Source of the DNA: Sulfurospirillum sp. UBA12182
GTDB taxonomy: Bacteria; Campylobacterota; Campylobacteria; Campylobacterales; Sulfurospirillaceae
Direction of reading: 5' to 3'
NCBI GenBank assembly: GCA_002742765.1
Contig: DLUF01000060.1
Coordinates: 1 to 32,953 of the forward strand
Length of the DNA stretch: 32,953 nt
Position numbers and translations under genes: made by a program
Notes under the pieces: model-generated
What the model was told of the DNA's origin: nothing
Database searches by the model: none
Seen by the model: only the letters and a program-made list of their open reading frames with translations
Shown here: positions 29,247 through 32,953 of the stretch, piece after piece
How positions within the stretch are numbered: position 1 is the stretch's first letter
Layout of the letters: each line of letters opens with the position of its first letter

Positions 29247-29548
29247 AGTTTACTAATATACTCCGAAACTGCATCTATATCTGTATCAGAAAAATTTTTG
29301 ATTGATTTTGTCATTATCTTGTTAATTTTGTCATTTTTATATTCTCCACTTCGAATCATAAGCATAATTAACTTTAATTCTTCTTGCGTACGCCCATGTA
29401 AAATACCTGCTGGCCTCTCATAAGGAGCATGCTTCGCATCCTTACCATGGCAGCCAACACATTTTTTATACAATTGCTGCGCATCAACCTTAGCTTCACT
29501 CGCAACTAAACATACACAGGTAAAAAACAACGAAACTAGAAATTTCAT
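29243..29548 (-). CDS. Small c-type cytochrome
   Basis: A 101-residue periplasmic monohaem cytochrome c. A Sec signal (MKFLVSLFFTCVCLVASEA) is followed by the haem site K-C-V-G-C-H and a distal Met candidate in the L-I-M-L-M-I-R-S-G-E-Y segment or in I-N-K-I-M-T-K-S. The mature part is about 80 residues, as in cytochrome c553-type electron carriers. It presumably carries electrons to a terminal oxidase or reductase. The stop overlaps the moeA stop (convergent). A short gap separates it from moaA. Confidence 0.88.
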   Translation of the reverse strand: MKFLVSLFFTCVCLVASEAKVDAQQLYKKCVGCHGKDAKHAPYERPAGILHGRTQEELKLIMLMIRSGEYKNDKINKIMTKSIKNFSDTDIDAVSEYISKL

Positions 29549-29568
29549 CTCAATCCTTCTTTTGGTTT

Positions 29569-30537
29569 TTATCCACCCGTTTCATAAAAAGCACGATTTG
29601 ATGTCTCATTTTGGTTATCATTTGACCATTTGTTTTTCTCAGGCTTATTCTTCAAAACCTCTTTCAAGACTTCACTCGCACCCTTTATATCCCCTTTTTG
29701 TACTGCATCTTTTATACTCATTGCTTCTTCAAAACATAAACAAGGAATTAACATTCCCTCTGCTGTAAGACGTATTCGGTTACAATCTTCACAAAAATCA
29801 TGTTTATGCGGGTCTATTATACCAAATCTATATCCATCTTCAAGTTCAAACAAAGCTGCTGGGCTTGAGCTTTCTCGAGGAATCTCTTTAAAGTTATATT
29901 TCTTGGCTATAATCTCTTTAATCTCCTCAGCTTTCATCCCTTGTAATTTATCTTTTGCATGAGAATTTTCCATATACTCTATATACCGAACACTCATGCC
30001 TTTAGATTTAGCATACTCTAAGATATCTAAAACTTCTACATCATTAATCCCTTTTAAAGGGACATTGTTGATTTTTACTCCTAAACCAACTTCTAAAGCT
30101 TTATCGATTCCTCTTTGAACTTTTTTAAGAACATCTTTTTGAGCTATTTTTGCTGCTACTTCCTCTTTTAGGCTATCTAATGAGATATTTAGACGTTTTA
30201 AGCCAGCCTCTTTTAAATCAGCTGCTACTTCTTCAAGTAAAAATCCATTGGTAGTAATTGCAAGGTCTAATCCACTTTTATAATCATTAATCATTTTGAT
30301 AAAACTAGGTAAATCTTTTCGCAAAAGTGGTTCGCCACCTGTAATTCTTATTTTTGTGATTCCTTCATCTATGCCAACTTTTATAAATAAAAAAAGCTCT
30401 TCAAAGGAGAGTAAATTTTCTCTTGGAACCCAAGAAAAAGGTTTTTCTGGCATACAATACTGACACCTAAAATTACACCTCTCAGTCACAGAAACTCTTA
30501 AGTATGTAACTTTTCTCCCATGTCCATCTATTAACAC
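29569..30537 (-). CDS. moaA: GTP 3',8-cyclase
   Basis: A 322-residue radical SAM enzyme starting molybdenum-cofactor synthesis from GTP. N-terminal cluster [18 protein letters not shown] contact; C-terminal second cluster [10 protein letters not shown]…L-I-P-C; the functionally essential Gly-Gly at the very C-terminus (Y-E-T-G-G) is present. The start is GTG 30537 with AGGGG close upstream and TATAAT at 30567-30572 on the - strand. moaA and moeA flank the cytochrome gene, consistent with a molybdoenzyme-using respiratory lifestyle. Confidence 0.97.
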   Translation of the reverse strand: MLIDGHGRKVTYLRVSVTERCNFRCQYCMPEKPFSWVPRENLLSFEELFLFIKVGIDEGITKIRITGGEPLLRKDLPSFIKMINDYKSGLDLAITTNGFLLEEVAADLKEAGLKRLNISLDSLKEEVAAKIAQKDVLKKVQRGIDKALEVGLGVKINNVPLKGINDVEVLDILEYAKSKGMSVRYIEYMENSHAKDKLQGMKAEEIKEIIAKKYNFKEIPRESSSPAALFELEDGYRFGIIDPHKHDFCEDCNRIRLTAEGMLIPCLCFEEAMSIKDAVQKGDIKGASEVLKEVLKNKPEKNKWSNDNQNETSNRAFYETGG

Positions 30538-30664
30538 TTTTTCCCCTCTCTATTTTTCTTAAAAGAATTATACTATGAGAAATGTAAATTTAAAGTTATT
30601 GTAAATTTCCTTAGGATAGAATTACTACGTAATAGTCTATTACTAGTTAACCACAGGAGCCTTT

Positions 30665-31177
30665 ATGCAAAAAATATCTTCTACCACAAAAGAGTATGAA
30701 GTAAAATCAGATGCTTTTTTAGTCTCTAAAACAGATACAAAAGGAAAAATAACTTACTGTAACCCTCCATTTATCGATATTGCAGGGTATAGTGAGAAAG
30801 AACTTCTTGGAAAACCTCATAGTATCGTTCGCCATCCAGATATGCCTCGGATTATTTTTAAACTTTTATGGGAGAAAATTCAAAGAAAAGAAGAAATCTT
30901 CGCATATGTAAAGAACATGTCCTCTGATGGTGGTTTTTACTGGGTTTATGCAAATGTAACAGCTTCATTAGATAAAAATGGAAATATCATCGGTTTTTAT
31001 TCGGTAAGACGCAAACCAAATCCAAAAGCGTTAGCCTCCATCAAGCCTCTTTATGAGAAACTTGTTAGTATTGAAAAAAATTCTGGTATTGAAGCCTCTT
31101 TAAAGTATCTAAATGAATTTTTAAAAGAAAAAGGAGTGAGCTATGAAGAGTTTTCAAACAATCTTCAAAGACTATAA
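30665..31177 (+). CDS. Aer-type PAS sensor protein
   Basis: A 170-residue soluble protein made of one PAS domain (about 15-120) and a short helical tail. The [13 protein letters not shown]…[16 protein letters not shown] pattern and V-K-N…[10 protein letters not shown] match the FAD-binding PAS of Aer and CetB energy-taxis proteins. It lacks a membrane helix and a signalling domain, which the next gene supplies. SD ACAGGAGCC before ATG. The two genes overlap by 35 bases, so the pair probably forms a two-part redox receptor, as CetA/CetB do in Campylobacter jejuni. Confidence 0.85.
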   Translation: MQKISSTTKEYEVKSDAFLVSKTDTKGKITYCNPPFIDIAGYSEKELLGKPHSIVRHPDMPRIIFKLLWEKIQRKEEIFAYVKNMSSDGGFYWVYANVTASLDKNGNIIGFYSVRRKPNPKALASIKPLYEKLVSIEKNSGIEASLKYLNEFLKEKGVSYEEFSNNLQRL

Positions 31178-32576
31178 ATCACAGTTTCTCATAGTAACTA
31201 CCCTTACTGCTGTAAGCTTATATCAGTTTTTTAGTGGAGAGTTTGCAAATGGTTCAGCACTCTTGGTTGGTGCTTTTGCTGGTTCATTTTTTGGCAACAA
31301 AAACTCCCTAACAGTTAATGCAGACAATTATGAAAAACTTTTAGCTGTGACTAAAGAAGCGGCAAATGGAAATCTTGAACCAAGAGTCGTAGATGTTGAT
31401 ATAAACTCTCCTTTAGGTAAAGTTGCCCTACATGTTAATGACCTACTCGATCAAGTAGAAGCACTTCAAAGAGAGACTAAAACTTCTATCGAAGCAGCTA
31501 GTAGTGGAAAAGTATATAGAAATATTTTCAATGAAGGATTTCGTGGAGTTTTTGCAACAAATGCAAAGTATATCGAAAAAGGTGTTAGCGGTATTGTAGA
31601 GGGAGAAAAGGGAAAAGCAAAAGGTGTTTTATCAACAAAATTTGGAGAACTAGGTAATGGAAACAAAGGTATATTGGATGTGCAAACTGATTTAGGAGAG
31701 GCTATCAAAGCTATGAGTAGTATCTCTGAAGCTTCCAATCAAACCGCTGAAAAATCAAATGAAAGTCTACATATGGTAACCAATGTTTCTAATGATTTAA
31801 AAGAACTTTTAAATCTTATTAACAATTCTACTGATGCAGTAAATTCATTGGTGCAAAGAACTGATGAAATCTCAACTATCGTAGCCCTTATCAAAGATAT
31901 AGCGGACCAAACAAATCTTTTAGCCCTCAATGCTGCCATAGAAGCTGCACGCGCAGGAGAACATGGGCGTGGTTTTGCTGTTGTTGCTGATGAAGTAAAA
32001 AAACTAGCTGAACGTACGCAAAAAGCAACACAAGAGATCGCCATCACTATCCAAACACTCCAACAAGAAACAACAGGAATCCAAACAAACTCCGAGAGAA
32101 TAAGTGATATCGCAAATGCTTCAGAAGAGAGTGTCAATGGTTTTGAATCAACACTCAAAGAGTTCAATACAGATGCAAACAAAACAGCTCAGATATCTTA
32201 TACTATGGAAAACCATCTCTTTATAACTTTAGCAAAAATCGATCATATAGTTTATAAAACGAGAGTTTACTCAGCAATTTTAAATGAACAGATAAGCCAA
32301 GAGTTTAGCAATCATCACGAATGTAGACTAGGTAAATGGTATGAGCAAGGTGCTGGCAAAGAGAGATTTAATTGTACGCACTCTTATCCACATATACAAG
32401 AAACTCATAAAGTAGTTCATGAAGCTGTTCATAAAAATATCGAACTTATCCAAGATGGTTTTGATGCAAGTAAAACAGCAGCTATCATAGCAAACTTTTC
32501 TGAGATGGAAAAAGCGAGTGAAAATCTCTTTGCACTCCTAAACAAACTCCCTAGCGAGAAATGTCCTAATACTTAG
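31143..32576 (+). CDS. Methyl-accepting chemotaxis protein with CZB tail
   Basis: A 477-residue chemoreceptor. Two hydrophobic helices near the N-terminus (about 14-28 and 34-50) form a membrane hairpin with no periplasmic sensor. A HAMP-like stretch and coiled coils follow, then the signalling hairpin ([24 protein letters not shown]). The C-terminus is a chemoreceptor zinc-binding (CZB) domain: [10 protein letters not shown], then H-S-Y-P-H and H-K-V-V-H. CZB domains sense zinc or hypochlorous acid in other bacteria. SD AAAAGGAG before ATG, which lies inside the PAS gene. The PAS protein likely serves as its redox input. Confidence 0.92.
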   Translation: MKSFQTIFKDYKSQFLIVTTLTAVSLYQFFSGEFANGSALLVGAFAGSFFGNKNSLTVNADNYEKLLAVTKEAANGNLEPRVVDVDINSPLGKVALHVNDLLDQVEALQRETKTSIEAASSGKVYRNIFNEGFRGVFATNAKYIEKGVSGIVEGEKGKAKGVLSTKFGELGNGNKGILDVQTDLGEAIKAMSSISEASNQTAEKSNESLHMVTNVSNDLKELLNLINNSTDAVNSLVQRTDEISTIVALIKDIADQTNLLALNAAIEAARAGEHGRGFAVVADEVKKLAERTQKATQEIAITIQTLQQETTGIQTNSERISDIANASEESVNGFESTLKEFNTDANKTAQISYTMENHLFITLAKIDHIVYKTRVYSAILNEQISQEFSNHHECRLGKWYEQGAGKERFNCTHSYPHIQETHKVVHEAVHKNIELIQDGFDASKTAAIIANFSEMEKASENLFALLNKLPSEKCPNT

Positions 32577-32953
32577 CAAGAAGATTCATCGGTTTAAAAA
32601 AATCTTGAACCGATGAATCACTTATAAAACCTATGTTATAAGGGTGTAAAGTCTTTATAGCACTAAAGTGTATGCTATTTGGTAAAGATTTTTGTATATC
32701 TTTTGCCATATTTCCAAACAAAATCAACTTAACATCGTATCCAAAGAGTTTTCCTAAAAGCCTTTGCATAAATGGTTGAAACTCTTTTATATGGTATTTA
32801 CTTTCTTCTTTTGTACTAAAAACAAGAGCCGTGTTTAAAAGTAAAATACCGTTTTTTTCAAAATTGTCTTTTAGTTCATATATAGAGTTTATATAATCTT
32901 TTTTCTCGATTTTAGCGATAGCACTTTGTGAAACATCTTTACATGTAAGAGTT
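32566..32953 (-). CDS. Uracil-DNA glycosylase-like protein, C-terminal part
   Basis: The - strand is open from the window edge to TAG at 32566-32568 (about 128 codons). [12 protein letters not shown] corresponds to the family's G-V-L-L-L-N-x-x-L-T-V strand, L-I-L-F-G-N-M-A-K to the L-W-G-x-x-A strand, and T-L-H-P-Y-N-I-G to the HPSP loop that holds the catalytic His. The Ser of HPSP is replaced. The active-site GQDPYH motif would lie outside the window. It removes uracil from DNA if the assignment holds. The stop overlaps the chemoreceptor stop by 11 bases (convergent). Confidence 0.65.
   Translation of the reverse strand, partial: TLTCKDVSQSAIAKIEKKDYINSIYELKDNFEKNGILLLNTALVFSTKEESKYHIKEFQPFMQRLLGKLFGYDVKLILFGNMAKDIQKSLPNSIHFSAIKTLHPYNIGFISDSSVQDFFKPMNLLAKY

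Overview
The window looks like a chromosomal segment from a Campylobacterota (former Epsilonproteobacteria) bacterium, probably a free-living Sulfurimonas/Sulfuricurvum/Arcobacter-like lineage. The basis is the AT-rich coding sequence, the gene order hom–yraN–trxA–trxB (which I recall from Helicobacter pylori), the paired DUF2393 genes, and the general look of the proteins. Species cannot be fixed from the sequence alone. No rRNA, tRNA, insertion sequence or CRISPR array was seen.

Left third (about 199-8243): a complete integron. A full-length IntI-type tyrosine recombinase with the integron-specific patch (7281-8243, + strand) diverges from an array of cassettes whose genes all lie on the - strand. 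Counting away from intI, the array holds: an attI region with likely Pc promoters; a gene-less, highly structured cassette; a cassette with a membrane/lysozyme-like gene and a YkgJ-type cysteine-cluster gene fused across a decayed attC; a second gene-less cassette of the same architecture; a three-gene cassette; a DUF2971 cassette; a YefM/YoeB-like toxin-antitoxin cassette; and a decayed end with a GyrI-like and a YjdF/DUF2238 gene. The array abuts the 3' end of a pyridoxal kinase gene (1-198).

The three-gene cassette (2806-4948) is the most interesting part. It encodes an ATP-grasp ligase of the MvdC/MvdD (graspetide macrocyclase) type, an unknown four-helix membrane protein, and a 109-residue peptide with four copies of a T-x-T-x-S-L-E-D-(S/T)-D motif. 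The genes overlap by 8 and 4 bases. This is what a multi-core graspetide (omega-ester/amide-linked ribosomal peptide) pathway should look like, carried whole on an integron cassette, with the end of the precursor gene running into attC.

Right two thirds (8336-32953): ordinary chromosome. It carries a SIMPL-domain protein; divergent peroxiredoxin and trxC; an aldehyde dehydrogenase; ilvE; a prohibitin-like SPFH protein with hisIE and two DUF2393 membrane proteins; a long - strand block (yhcC-like radical SAM, purF, dapB, trxB, an unknown membrane-anchored protein, trxA, yraN with an apparent AUU start, hom, an aminotransferase); envelope proteins; rRNA-modifying enzymes with rpmE; molybdenum-cofactor genes moeA and moaA around a small cytochrome c; a split PAS/methyl-accepting chemoreceptor pair with a zinc-binding CZB tail; and the end of a uracil-DNA glycosylase-like gene. 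A palindrome, TTACATGTAA, recurs far more often than base composition predicts.
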